Of a DNA stretch of 64,000 bases, positions 8,654 to 17,439 are shown piece after piece; position 1 is the stretch's first letter, and each line of letters opens with the position of its first letter. Made by a program: the position numbers and the translations under genes. Under the pieces are notes generated by a model. That model did no database searches and was not told the origin of the DNA. It saw only the letters and a program-made list of their open reading frames with translations. Origin of the DNA: Chitinispirillum alkaliphilum (GTDB taxonomy: Bacteria; Fibrobacterota; Chitinivibrionia; Chitinivibrionales; Chitinispirillaceae); the NCBI GenBank assembly GCA_001045525.1, contig LDWW01000007.1, forward strand, positions 1-64,000. The letters are read 5' to 3'.

Positions 8654-9502
8654 TTAAAACCCTTCGGGAACGGAATAGCTGTTTTTGAGATCCTCTACAA
8701 GCCTGTCAAGTTTTGCCTTTCCGGTTTCGGGATCCAGCTTCAGCCACCTCTCGACTATCATCAGCTTTATGGTGAACGCTGCAATTGTTTCAATCTGGAA
8801 ATAGGAAAAGGTTGTCAATTCATCGACAGTCTCCCACCTGAGCTGATCGATCCCTTTTTCCATATCGGTAAGATTCCCCTTACTGAGACTCAGAACCCGT
8901 TCCAGCCAGGGGAGAGTTGATGAGAGACCGAAATCGGGAGCTGAACTGCGAAGAATCGCTTCTGTCACCTCATTTTGTCCGATTACTGTAAATACCGCAG
9001 CCCGATCACGATCGGTTGCCAGGGCGTCTATGTGTTCGAGATTTTTTCGGCAATTAACCGCAGTAAGAATATTGCTGAGGTTCAGTTCGAAAGTAAACCA
9101 CTCCCTGAGAAACTTGTTTTTATGAGCCGTTACCCAGTCGAAAAAGAGCTGGTTCAGCTGATCTTCAGGGATAAGACCCGCAAACAGATCCCGGTTTTCA
9201 CTATGAGCCGCAAGGAACTGCTGCATGTAGTGGGGAAGCGGTTGTGGGTTGCGAATTGAGGACATCAGCTCCTCTTGGGAAAAATTGCCGCGGGGGTCAA
9301 ATTTTTCATGCCTGGACTCGACAATCCTGATAAGATTGGCATTGTCCACAGGAAGACGCAATGCCCTGATTATTTCGATATCCTTTATATGGAGCTCTTC
9401 CTGAGCTTCTTCCATAAAAAATTCAAAAGGGACAAGGTTTTTGTTTTCATCAAGGATTAGATCGGGCAGTCCTGAGACGAAATAGTAATAATTTCTGGCC
9501 AT
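8654..9502 (-). CDS. DUF2764 family protein of the V-ATPase operon
   Basis: 282 residues, soluble, no membrane segment or known catalytic motif. It starts MARNYYYFVSGLPDL, which matches the DUF2764 family found between subunits E and A in Bacteroidota, Spirochaetes and Chlamydia V-ATPase operons. It sits in the slot where other operons encode subunit C (the rotor-to-ring adaptor), and no C, F or G subunit is otherwise visible. Acting as an analogue of subunit C is therefore a reasonable inference from position, not shown by the sequence. It starts 5 nt after subunit E. Confidence 0.85.
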   Translation of the reverse strand: MARNYYYFVSGLPDLILDENKNLVPFEFFMEEAQEELHIKDIEIIRALRLPVDNANLIRIVESRHEKFDPRGNFSQEELMSSIRNPQPLPHYMQQFLAAHSENRDLFAGLIPEDQLNQLFFDWVTAHKNKFLREWFTFELNLSNILTAVNCRKNLEHIDALATDRDRAAVFTVIGQNEVTEAILRSSAPDFGLSSTLPWLERVLSLSKGNLTDMEKGIDQLRWETVDELTTFSYFQIETIAAFTIKLMIVERWLKLDPETGKAKLDRLVEDLKNSYSVPEGF

Positions 9503-9507
9503 ATAGC

Positions 9508-10122
9508 TTACTCACCAAACAGAAAACTGCGTGTTTTTGGTCTAAGATATTCTTTAAAAAACTCCTTGAAATCTTCATCTGTAAGACTGATCTTGAATGA
9601 TCCGTCAGCAGGGCCGATACGAAAACCTGATTTTATGTTTTTGCTGAATTTCACCTCCAGGCCAGTTGAGAGAAGATCTGAGGCGCCCTTTTTAAAACTT
9701 TCCTGAAGCTCCTTTTGTTTCTGCTCCGGAAGAAGCACTTCAAGGTTGGGTACTTCGCCCTGGGAAACTTTCCAGTTGCCGATAACCTGTGCAATGTACT
9801 CTTTCACTACAGCGGGATCAGACAGTGTCTGGGTTGTTGCATTATCCAGAACTTTGGCCGATACCAGGTTCACAATACTGTTTTTAATTGAAGCGACAGC
9901 CTGTGATCCTGACAATTTAAGCTCTGATTCAGTATTGCGTCTGAGCTCTTCAGCTTTCTTCCTGGAGTTTTCGATTATTCTCTCTGCTTCCTTTTTTGCC
10001 TCTGAGATGATATCGGAAGCCTTTTCTTCGCTTTCCTTGATAATTTGCTCAGCTTTGTGCTTACCCTGCTCGACACCTTCCTGATAGATTTTCTCAGTCA
10101 GTTCCTGGATTTTCTGTTCCAT
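9508..10122 (-). CDS. atpE: V-type ATPase subunit E (peripheral stalk)
   Basis: 204 residues. Residues about 1-75 are a long charged helix rich in Glu, Lys and Ala (EQIIKESEEKASDIISEAKK), as expected for the stalk; the rest is the globular domain that docks on the A3B3 head. First gene of the seven-gene operon. The ATG is preceded by AGAGG with 7 nt spacing. The partner stalk subunit G/H is not encoded here. Confidence 0.9.
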   Translation of the reverse strand: MEQKIQELTEKIYQEGVEQGKHKAEQIIKESEEKASDIISEAKKEAERIIENSRKKAEELRRNTESELKLSGSQAVASIKNSIVNLVSAKVLDNATTQTLSDPAVVKEYIAQVIGNWKVSQGEVPNLEVLLPEQKQKELQESFKKGASDLLSTGLEVKFSKNIKSGFRIGPADGSFKISLTDEDFKEFFKEYLRPKTRSFLFGE

Positions 10123-10683
10123 TGAAATACCTCTGACAAATGTATAGGTGAAATACGAATAGTGTTAATCTAACCGTTAAAACTGCCGGACTCCCGAACT
10201 AAAAGATTCTTATTACGATCTGTAAAAACCCTTTATTGCTCTTTTTAGCATTATGTTTAAAAAATATAAACGTTTAAACGCTTCACCGCAAGCAAATCCC
10301 ATCCATTTCGCTGCTATTGTTTCAAACAAAATACTGTCCGGCCCACTAATAATGAAAAACTGTTCTTTTTACCAATTCAGCGCTGAAAAGGATGGTGGTG
10401 ATTGATTCAGAAAAAAACTACTCCAATTCAGCAGATCTATAGTATATCAGTCCGGAATACTGTTTTCAACCAAAATAAATCTCCTCTTTCAACCCCTTCA
10501 GAGACCCTACCCAATCAGGCAGATCTTTCCCTCTGTTCACCGTTGGATAATAAAAAAATTTTTCTTTTTCTCTGCAAATCCCTTTATTAATTTCATACTC
10601 GCTCTCTTTAGTTTGGTATTCCCTTTCCCAACTTTCCCATCCTGAAAAAAACTACACTTCTAAAGGCAAAAAAAGGAGATCCT
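10123..10683. other. Divergent intergenic region, V-ATPase operon and lipoprotein gene
   Basis: AT-rich spacer that must carry the promoter of the V-ATPase operon (minus) and of the lamin-tail lipoprotein gene (plus). A 10-bp palindrome CGTTTAAACG lies at 10271-10280. The short frame at 10402-10590 has no convincing start or composition and is not called. I could not fix a -35/-10 pair with confidence. Confidence 0.5.
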
Positions 10684-11943
10684 ATGCGTAACCTCTCCCT
10701 CTTTTTCGCTTCGCCGGTAATACTCTTATTGCCTCTTTTGTTCCTGGTGTGCGGCCACGACATTGTCACCCATGATAATCTCACAGGTGGTTCAATTGAA
10801 TTTAGGATTATAGTTCAGCAAACTCCGCTGGCAAAAACAGCGGCCCCTAACAAGAGTTTTTTTGACAGTCTTATAGTTGAGATTTCAGGAGATTTCGGGC
10901 AGATGAGGGAGGCAAGAAGGATTGATCTTCTGCGTCCCACCATTATCGATACCATAGGCGGAATACCTCCCGGCACGACAAGGCAGGTAAGAGTATGGAC
11001 TGTAAACCAAAGCGGGGACACCGTACACATAGACACAGAAGAATACAGGACTGTTCGCATAGAAAGAGGATTGGTATCACAGGTCGATGTTGAACTGATT
11101 CCCGCCCTTGGCTCTATCTACATTCAGCTTACCACTATCCCAAACAGTATTGATTCGATTTTTGCTTCCTTTACATCCTTTAAAGACCAGAGAGTGTGGG
11201 AGAAGCGGGTGGAAAGAATTCCGAGGGTTTTCATTGCACTGGACAATATTCCCCACAACACAAAAGGAATGCTTTCGCTTATCGCCACAGGTAAAGAAAA
11301 AGCAGATACACTTTTCTTTGCTGAGGAGGAATTGACGGTAAGTGCACGATCTTTAAGCGAGTCATCGATCCAGTTCTTTTCAGCAAAAGGTTACATTATG
11401 GTGAGCGCCGAACTTATTCTTCCAGGAGTCACCCTGATCTCTTCATCCCTCAATTCAAATGCGTTTCTCAGGGAAGAAACCGGGGAGGTCATTATAACCG
11501 AAATCATGTACGCAGCCACCAACTCGGAGTATATTGAAATTTACAACCCCGGAGAAAGCGAGGTCTATTTTGACACACTTTTTGTGGAGCTTGACGGAAC
11601 GGCCTGGGTCCATACAGAGATTTCCATTCCACCCCACTCCTATTTCGTTATAGGCAGAAAAGAAATGCCCTGGGCCGATACCTGGCACTCGAATACTGCC
11701 GCAGTTAATCTGGTGGGTACTGGCGGGGAGATCATTATCATGAATAAAGATAGCACAGTTCTTGACAGAGTGGTTTACAGTCCAGGTTCTGCAGGGCTGG
11801 AATGGCCTGTAATATCGGGCAGGCGCTCACTTGAGCTTAACAGAGAGTATTACAGTGCCAGAGCGAACAATTTCGGCAGGCACTGGTTTGCATCAGTTAC
11901 AGAAATTGAAAACAGCGGGATGTTCGGTACACCGGGTTATTAG
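10684..11943 (+). CDS. Lipoprotein with lamin-tail domain
   Basis: 419 residues. A lipoprotein signal peptide ends in LFLVC, making C23 the likely lipidated residue, so the protein is probably at the outer or inner membrane. The middle (about 30-255) is unrecognised beta-rich sequence. Residues about 265-395 (EVIITEIMYAATNSEYIEIY onward, with GRKEMP and NREYYS blocks) match the lamin-tail domain, an Ig-like fold common in secreted bacterial nucleases and surface proteins; no nuclease domain accompanies it here. AAGGAG stands 6 nt before the ATG. An ECF sigma factor and anti-sigma factor follow on the same strand, which may be a functional link. Confidence 0.75.
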   Translation: MRNLSLFFASPVILLLPLLFLVCGHDIVTHDNLTGGSIEFRIIVQQTPLAKTAAPNKSFFDSLIVEISGDFGQMREARRIDLLRPTIIDTIGGIPPGTTRQVRVWTVNQSGDTVHIDTEEYRTVRIERGLVSQVDVELIPALGSIYIQLTTIPNSIDSIFASFTSFKDQRVWEKRVERIPRVFIALDNIPHNTKGMLSLIATGKEKADTLFFAEEELTVSARSLSESSIQFFSAKGYIMVSAELILPGVTLISSSLNSNAFLREETGEVIITEIMYAATNSEYIEIYNPGESEVYFDTLFVELDGTAWVHTEISIPPHSYFVIGRKEMPWADTWHSNTAAVNLVGTGGEIIIMNKDSTVLDRVVYSPGSAGLEWPVISGRRSLELNREYYSARANNFGRHWFASVTEIENSGMFGTPGY

Positions 11944-12108
11944 GAGAGCTACCCTATGTCAGACTTTGCTTACTTGTAAATATCACATGTGGTTATTTGC
12001 GGTCAATCGGGTACATTGTCTTTTTTTATGGTAACATTTTTCCGGCAACAAACGTTTATATTACTGAAAAGTTATAAACCAATCAACTTAACCTGTTTGA
12101 GGTTCAAC

Positions 12109-12591
12109 TTGTTGGACAGAGGATTCAGAGAATTTTACAATAATCATGCAAATAAGGTGTACACCTTTATCTTGTGGCTTACACAAAACAGATCCTCTGC
12201 CGATGACATACTTCAGGAGGTCTTTGTCAAGGCCTGGAAATCGGAAAAAATCCCCTCAGAACAGGGGGAGCAGCTGCCCTGGCTTTACAGAGTGGCACGC
12301 AACGCTGCAATCGACCATTACCGGAAAACCAGACGGTTTACCGACCTGAAGAGAGATTACACCCTTGAGCAGAAATCCTGTTGTGGTTTGCCCACAGAGG
12401 ATAAGGGGATCTGGGCCTGGCTGGAAAAGCTTGCGTACACGGAAAAATCGATACTGTATCTCCACCTTCGGGACGGATACAGTTACAGAGAAATAGGTGA
12501 AATAATGGGTATGACAGAGAATAATGTCAGAGTAAAAGCGTTCAGGGCTTTGAAAAAACTTAAAGAAAACTCATCAAAGAAGGCTCTATGA
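12109..12591 (+). CDS. ECF RNA polymerase sigma factor (sigma-70 family)
   Basis: 160 residues from the TTG at 12109, which has GAGG 6 nt upstream. The frame is open further up, but the 40 extra N-terminal residues do not resemble sigma factors and earlier ATGs lack a ribosome binding site. Region 2: REFYNNHANKVYTFILWL through DDILQEVFVKAWKS and WLYRVARNAAIDHYRK. Region 4: ILYLHLRDGYSYREIGEIMG with the helix-turn-helix and VRVKAFRALKKLKE. Regions 1 and 3 are missing, as in ECF factors. It overlaps the anti-sigma gene by ATGA, so the two are co-translated. It likely drives an extracytoplasmic stress response. Confidence 0.9.
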   Translation: MLDRGFREFYNNHANKVYTFILWLTQNRSSADDILQEVFVKAWKSEKIPSEQGEQLPWLYRVARNAAIDHYRKTRRFTDLKRDYTLEQKSCCGLPTEDKGIWAWLEKLAYTEKSILYLHLRDGYSYREIGEIMGMTENNVRVKAFRALKKLKENSSKKAL

Positions 12592-12914
12592 TAGACACGA
12601 TGAAGGATCATCCGACAGAAGAGATGCTTCTTGAATATGCACTGGGGGAGGGATCTGCTGAAATCAAAGAGCATGTAAGAAACTGCAGCGACTGTATGGA
12701 GTATGTCCGGGAAATTGCAAGAGTTAAAAATGTGATCAGCAGTATCGGGGAGGAGGATGTTCCCCCCAGGGTTCGGGAGAGAATTTTCAGAAAAAGTAAA
12801 GGCGGGCTTAGGCAAACTGCTCAGTTAAAACACCCCTTGCGCTTTCCATTCGTTATCGGAATGCTGACCATGTTTGTGGTACTTCTGCTGTACTATCTCT
12901 ACATTTATTTGTGA
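12588..12914 (+). CDS. Anti-sigma factor with zinc-binding (ZAS-type) motif
   Basis: 108 residues. HVRNCSDC gives an H29-x3-C33-x2-C36 motif, the signature of zinc-binding anti-sigma domains that clamp ECF sigma factors. A single membrane helix at about 86-107 (FPFVIGMLTMFVVLLLYYLY) anchors it with almost no periplasmic part, so a sensing domain must come from another protein or the thiols themselves may sense redox stress (inference). It overlaps the sigma gene by 4 nt and is followed by a terminator. Confidence 0.85.
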   Translation: MIDTMKDHPTEEMLLEYALGEGSAEIKEHVRNCSDCMEYVREIARVKNVISSIGEEDVPPRVRERIFRKSKGGLRQTAQLKHPLRFPFVIGMLTMFVVLLLYYLYIYL

Positions 12915-12963
12915 TGCGGTTTCGGGACAAAGTAGTCGGCAGAACAGTTGGAGGTGTTTAGTG

Positions 12964-12997
12964 AAGGAGGAGACACACCAGCTCTCCTCCTTTTTTT
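12964..12997 (+). terminator. Rho-independent terminator after sigma/anti-sigma operon
   Basis: AAGGAGGAG at 12964-12972 pairs with its complement at 12984-12992 around an 11-nt loop, running into seven Ts at 12991-12997. It lies 50 nt after the anti-sigma stop and just before the convergent leuD stop. Confidence 0.75.
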
Positions 12998-13020
12998 CGA
13001 TAACCAAAGTGAGGGAATTT

Positions 13021-13548
13021 TCAATATTTCGCATCCGCAAATTCGACCCAGCCACCCGCTTTCACAAGCGCCTCATCGAAACCTGAAAGTGCGAAAGGAG
13101 ATTCAATCTTCTTGTCCGCAGATGAGAAGAGAAGTTTCTTGTTATCGAGATCTATTTCACAGGTGACCTGCTCTGAGTCCGCAAGCGTGAATATCTTCTC
13201 TATCTCTTCCTGTGGCAGTTCGATTGCCATCATACCGCAATTGAAGACGTTCTGTCTGAAAATACGTGCGTAGCTTGAAGCGATAACGCAGGTTATATCA
13301 TTCACCTCAAGAGCCCACGGGGCATGTTCTCTGGATGATCCGCAGCCGAAATTATCTCTTGTTACCACCACTCTGGCTTTTCCGCGCCACTTGCCGGCAG
13401 GATCAAATCCCTCAAGATTCAGATCCTCAAGAAGATATGGTGCGAGGGCTTCCTTTTTCACTTCTGTAAGATACTTTGCAGGAATGATCTCATCCGTGTT
13501 TATATCTGATCTGTCGAGAAACAGAACTTCTCCGCCGAACTTTTTCAT
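13021..13548 (-). CDS. leuD: 3-isopropylmalate dehydratase, small subunit
   Basis: 175 residues, the swivel domain of the aconitase superfamily. DRSDINTDEIIPAKYL and DNFGCGSSREHAPWAL (substrate-binding GCGSSREHA) are diagnostic. With LeuC it isomerises 2-isopropylmalate to 3-isopropylmalate in leucine synthesis. It lies 29 nt after leuC on the same strand and is of the short archaeal/bacterial type also related to homoaconitase small subunits; leucine function is the simplest reading. Confidence 0.93.
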   Translation of the reverse strand: MKKFGGEVLFLDRSDINTDEIIPAKYLTEVKKEALAPYLLEDLNLEGFDPAGKWRGKARVVVTRDNFGCGSSREHAPWALEVNDITCVIASSYARIFRQNVFNCGMMAIELPQEEIEKIFTLADSEQVTCEIDLDNKKLLFSSADKKIESPFALSGFDEALVKAGGWVEFADAKY

Positions 13549-13577
13549 CTTTATATCCTTTTCTGTGAATTTCAGTT

Positions 13578-14864
13578 TTAAACTACATCTCTGGGATCAG
13601 TCAGGTGTCCCTTTATGCCGCTTGCTGCAGCAGTGGAGGGGCTGGCAAGATGTACCATTCCGCCCTTACCCATTCTTCCGTTGAAATTACGGTTAGTGGT
13701 TGAAACGCACACTTCCCCCTCAGCGAGCACGCCGGTTGACATTCCAAGACACGCTCCGCATGTTGGATTTGCTACACAGTAACCCGCTTCCATAAATATA
13801 TCGATCAATCCCTCTTTCATCGCCTGGCGATATATGTCAGGGGTTGCAGGACTCACTATACCGCGTACACCGAAGGCAAGCTTTTTACCCTTGGTTACGG
13901 CAGCGGCTTCCCGCAGATCGCTGATTCTGCCGTTTGTACAACTGCCTATGTAAACCTGGTCGATCTTCTGATCAGAAATTTCCTTTACATTTTTAACCTG
14001 GTCGGGCTTGTAGCCAACTGTTACCACCGGCTGAAGCTCAGAAACATCTATTGTCAGCTCTTTTGTATACTGGGCATCGGGATCAGAGTGCCACTTTTTG
14101 AAATCCTCTACCGCAGATTCTATATCATTATCGTAGTCTTCTGAAATAAAGGGCCACAGGTATTGGGCGGTTACACGGTCGGGCATGCAAAGACCGGAGG
14201 TTCCACCTGCCTCGATAGCCATATTACACAGTGTCATTCGCTGCTCCATATCAAAGCTCTCCACCACAGGACCACTGAATTCTATAACATGATCCGTTGC
14301 CCCGTTAACAGTAAGCTGATTTATAATATGAAGAATAATATCCTTGGCATAAACCGACTCCGGCACTGTGCCCTCAATTGTAACCTTTATGCTTTTGGGC
14401 TGTCTGAAAGCACACACACCCTTGAGAATACCCACTTCCAGATCTGTTGTCCCCACTCCTGCAGCAAAGGCACCAAACGCTCCGTGAGTGCAGGTGTGAC
14501 TGTCACCCATAATTACGGTATATCCCGGCCTGATAAATCCTTTTTCAGGGAAAAGAGCATGACAAACACCATTGGCTCCAACATCAAAAAAGTCCTTAAT
14601 AGAGTGTCTGTGAGCCCAGTCTCTTATAATTTTGGCCTGCATCGCACTTTTTGAATCTTTTGACGGAGTTACATGGTCTATAACTGCTTTGATTTTTTTT
14701 GGATCAAAAACCCTGTCTTTTTTACGCCATTCAAGATCTGCAATTGCAATCGGTGTAGTGATTTCATGACACATCACCACATCGAGCGAAAGAACATTGG
14801 TTCCCTCAAAAGGCTGGTCAACAAGATGAGCAGCAAAAATTTTTTCTGTGATAGTTTTACCCAT
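13578..14864 (-). CDS. leuC: 3-isopropylmalate dehydratase, large subunit
   Basis: 428 residues, the shorter LeuC type shared with homoaconitase-like enzymes. The [4Fe-4S] ligands are C309 (GSCTNGR) and C369/C372 (PTCGAC). MGDSHTCTHGAFGAFAAGVG is the conserved substrate-side block. AAAGG stands upstream of the ATG. Cytoplasmic leucine-pathway enzyme, complex with LeuD encoded next. No leuA or leuB is adjacent. Substrate choice between isopropylmalate and homoaconitate cannot be settled from sequence by eye. Confidence 0.93.
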   Translation of the reverse strand: MGKTITEKIFAAHLVDQPFEGTNVLSLDVVMCHEITTPIAIADLEWRKKDRVFDPKKIKAVIDHVTPSKDSKSAMQAKIIRDWAHRHSIKDFFDVGANGVCHALFPEKGFIRPGYTVIMGDSHTCTHGAFGAFAAGVGTTDLEVGILKGVCAFRQPKSIKVTIEGTVPESVYAKDIILHIINQLTVNGATDHVIEFSGPVVESFDMEQRMTLCNMAIEAGGTSGLCMPDRVTAQYLWPFISEDYDNDIESAVEDFKKWHSDPDAQYTKELTIDVSELQPVVTVGYKPDQVKNVKEISDQKIDQVYIGSCTNGRISDLREAAAVTKGKKLAFGVRGIVSPATPDIYRQAMKEGLIDIFMEAGYCVANPTCGACLGMSTGVLAEGEVCVSTTNRNFNGRMGKGGMVHLASPSTAAASGIKGHLTDPRDVV

Positions 14865-15194
14865 GAGATTTATCCTTTGGAATTGAGTGTCTTTCTCGAA
14901 AATTGGCCTTATGTATTAAGTTTTTCCACTCCCGGATTATTTTATTTCGTTTATGCTGTTCAAAAATAACTATTAACCTTGTTTAAAACACGACTTTTTG
15001 TGCAATTTATCTCTTCAGACCTGTGTAATTCAGATGTTTAATATATAGCTCTGAGAAAAATATTTTTGCTTTTGCTTAAGACTTCAAACTCGCCGGAATA
15101 CTAAATTACTGCTTGCCTTACATTTTTTCGCTCCTGAGCGCTAATTGGTCATTTTGATAAATTAATGCGAGAGAGTATCTCCCGATTAAAAAGT
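14865..15194. other. Intergenic region upstream of leuC
   Basis: About 330 nt between leuC and the upstream lipoprotein gene, both on the minus strand. AT-rich; it should hold the leuC promoter. I see no T-box, leucine-rich leader peptide or clear terminator. Confidence 0.5.
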
Positions 15195-15629
15195 TCACCT
15201 TTTTTGACAGGATTTGTTTATTTCATACTCAGGCCTGACCAAAAACCCTACAGGTGCTTTTGGGTCGTTGTAAGTGTACATATCGATATAGATTATTACA
15301 GATTTCCCCAATCCGTCATACGAAACTTCATATCCATCAACAGGAACAGAAAATCCTCCGAAACTCCCAATCCTGGCGAAATGAAGCTCTTGTTCCTGTA
15401 AACCCATAAGCATGCTCAGGTACTTTCTCTGATTGACTGGACCTCCGCCAACCTGAACCGGGTTGGAAGGTGTGTAACCGTATGTTGAATCACTGGACAA
15501 ACCACTAATTCCTTTTGCAAGCTCACTGCCATTTTCGATCCCTGGTATGGAATCCATACCCCAACGATATTTGGATGAAGTGCATCCTATAAGGAAAAAA
15601 ACTACAAGTAAAAGCATACTGCATTTCAT
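15195..15629 (-). CDS. Uncharacterised lipoprotein
   Basis: 144 residues, family not recognised. The signal peptide ends in FFLIGC, making C16 the lipidation site. The mature part is soluble with SVPVDGYEVSYDGLGKSVII suggesting a small beta fold. AAAGGAG stands 6 nt before the ATG. It stands alone between leuC and a long non-coding stretch. Function unknown. Confidence 0.75.
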   Translation of the reverse strand: MKCSMLLLVVFFLIGCTSSKYRWGMDSIPGIENGSELAKGISGLSSDSTYGYTPSNPVQVGGGPVNQRKYLSMLMGLQEQELHFARIGSFGGFSVPVDGYEVSYDGLGKSVIIYIDMYTYNDPKAPVGFLVRPEYEINKSCQKR

Positions 15630-16187
15630 AAAATGCTCCTTTTAAAAAACGTGCTTTTCGCACACGTCTATATTTATCGGGTGAAGCTATCCGGATTTGA
15701 ACAACAAGTCTGTAAAAAACCAGTTATACCAGCTCTCAAGTCAATTAGATTAATATAGTAACATTCTCCGGCTGTAAGCTCACAATTATCAAAAAGTTTA
15801 GTGACGATGAACCGGACTAATTCAGGAGAGGGGAGGTGATAAGAATCAATACACAAGCGAAATGGACTTTTATCCCGATCAAGGGTATAATAAAGTACCG
15901 ATATGAATTAAGGAGTAAATGAGATTCTCATCCTTAAACATTCAGCGTATAAAGCTTGATTCCTGAAAGCTAATTTTCACAAATCAGCATGCAGATTTTA
16001 ATTGCCCGTTTACTATAAAAGGAGAAAGCATGCCGTTGAGAACATTAAAGGATTTTTCTGACCCGCAGAAAAAGGTCCCGTTCCTATCCGTGATTTATCG
16101 GGAAGCGGGAGAACACCCCCAAGGGGTGTCCGTACGGGATGATTCCCGCAAGATACTCCATACACAGAACCGACGGAAGCATTCTTT
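15630..16187. other. Non-coding stretch with clustered hairpins
   Basis: An open frame at 15674-15856 (minus, 60 codons) has no ribosome binding site and is not called. Between 16070 and 16150 there are several short hairpins: ACACCCC/GGGGTGT around CAA, and CGGGA/TCCCG around TGAT, next to other CCCG/CGGG pairs. These produce open frames on both strands at 16013-16249 that look artificial. Best read as a palindromic repeat cluster of unknown role. Confidence 0.5.
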
Positions 16188-16685
16188 CTATCTGACATTC
16201 TTTTTTTTTGACTTTTTTCTTTCAAGCCAGCTGTAGAAATAAGTGGCACTTAGGGAAAATATCACATGGAAAAGACCATCCGTCGCTATTCCTTTTGCGC
16301 CCCACTTCCATGGAGGTGAGGATGCTTTAAGGGAGGGAAGAATAATCATCCCCGTAATCCACATCGATAAAAAATGTAATAGAGCTGCAATTACTTTTCT
16401 AATATTCAGCAGTGACATTATTCCCACAACTGTACCCCAGACTGTCCCATAAAAGAAATGGACCATGTAATTGAACCGATTCTTTTTCTCTTCAACCGGT
16501 GTTACGCCCAAAACAGTGGCTCCTGCCCGGGCAGGGGTATCGCTTCCGCTTCTGCCGGTTAAATTCATTTCAATTTGCTGAGCCAGGGTCATTACTGCTG
16601 TTGCGAAAAACCCGCAAAACAACCCCTTCCCAATAACACAGCCAAGGGCTCCCAAAGGGTTCTCTTCTGATTTTCTTTTCGTCAT
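16188..16685 (-). CDS. Uncharacterised small integral membrane protein
   Basis: 165 residues starting MTKRKSEENPLGALG at 16685, with GGAGG 6-7 nt upstream; the frame extends 49 codons further but those lack coding character. Hydrophobic segments at about 14-36, 80-97, 101-120 and 135-155 suggest four membrane helices with a basic C-terminus (ERKKSKKKNVR). No known family recognised; the general layout recalls YagU/DUF1440-like proteins, a weak guess. A sigma-54-type -24/-12 element sits about 43 nt upstream, so it may belong to the same regulon as the hsp20 gene at 27539. Confidence 0.7.
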   Translation of the reverse strand: MTKRKSEENPLGALGCVIGKGLFCGFFATAVMTLAQQIEMNLTGRSGSDTPARAGATVLGVTPVEEKKNRFNYMVHFFYGTVWGTVVGIMSLLNIRKVIAALLHFLSMWITGMIILPSLKASSPPWKWGAKGIATDGLFHVIFSLSATYFYSWLERKKSKKKNVR

Positions 16686-16726
16686 TTTCACCTCCAATAT
16701 ATATGTGTGTTGATGTAAATTATGGA

Positions 16727-16742
16727 GGCAAATAAAGGGCCA
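16727..16742 (-). promoter_or_regulatory. Candidate sigma-54 (-24/-12) promoter for the membrane protein gene
   Basis: On the minus strand TGGCCCTTTATTTGCC: GG, exactly 10 nt, then GC, against the consensus TGGCACG-N4-TTGCW. Predicted start of transcription near 16716, about 30 nt before the ATG at 16685. Confidence 0.6.
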
Positions 16743-17039
16743 CCTTTGAATAGATGATATGGTATGAGGAATTCGGGCTTGGGGACATAAACCTTTCGGG
16801 AGATTGTAAGGCTGCTGGTTTTTTCTTTTCATATGAGTAAGGGCAGATTGATCTATGCCTGATGAATGCTAAGGTTATGGCAAGTTAGCGATTCTCAGTT
16901 TCAGGGTTAATACCCAGCGCAGCACATGATTGCAGTACAAATTGAATTGAACGGATGCGGGTTATTTTTTTTGAGGTTATTACTCCGGCAATTAAACTTG
17001 CATAAAAATTTTCTCCATCTTTTTCACAGGGCGAACGGC

Positions 17040-17300
17040 AGTAAGGTCCTAAAAAAAACTATCGGGTACAAATCCGCCCCAATCACTGACGAATGAGCGC
17101 TTTCGCCGGTCCTTTCCCGGGGCCAATTGTTCGAGTCCTCGAGTTTTTGCCCTTCCCCGGCGAAAGCGCGAATATTGGAGCCAGTGTGGGGCTCCCCCAA
17201 GGCGTTCTTTGCCTACTTTCTTTGGCCTTGGAAAGAAAGTAGGTCGGGGTTTGGGGCTGAAGGCCCCAGTTGTTTTTGAAACAGCGCTTCTTAGCGCTGG
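17040..17300. repeat. Large palindromic repeat element
   Basis: Two inverted repeats in tandem. A 13-bp arm GCGCTTTCGCCGG at 17097-17109 pairs with 17157-17169 around 47 nt; a 12-bp arm CCTACTTTCTTT at 17212-17223 pairs with 17232-17243 around GGCCTTGG. GC-rich compared with neighbours. The 118-codon frame across it (17049-17405, minus) is an artefact of the repeat. The second hairpin resembles intergenic palindromes (CCTACTTTCTTTGG type) seen in many bacterial genomes. Confidence 0.7.
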
Positions 17301-17439
17301 ACTCTTAAAAAAAGTAATGAAACTCAAACACTCTCTTATACATATATAATTGCCGGAGTGATAGTTCTGTTTGAAATGGAATTTTGTTTCTGATCTTACT
17401 GTCAAGAAGCTCAGCTCTTTCCTTTTGAATAGTTAACAC

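Noticed and set aside
15674-15856. 60-codon minus-strand frame of plausible composition
   Set aside because: Starts at a TTG without a ribosome site, and an in-frame stop lies just upstream; could be a relic but nothing recognisable remains.
16013-16249. Open frames on both strands over the same bases
   Set aside because: Created by palindromic GC-rich repeats; no ribosome site, no domain, and the plus-strand frame runs antisense to the end of the membrane-protein gene.
17049-17405. 118-codon minus-strand frame
   Set aside because: Runs through the palindromic repeat element; Pro/Arg/Lys-rich composition from the repeat, no start signal.
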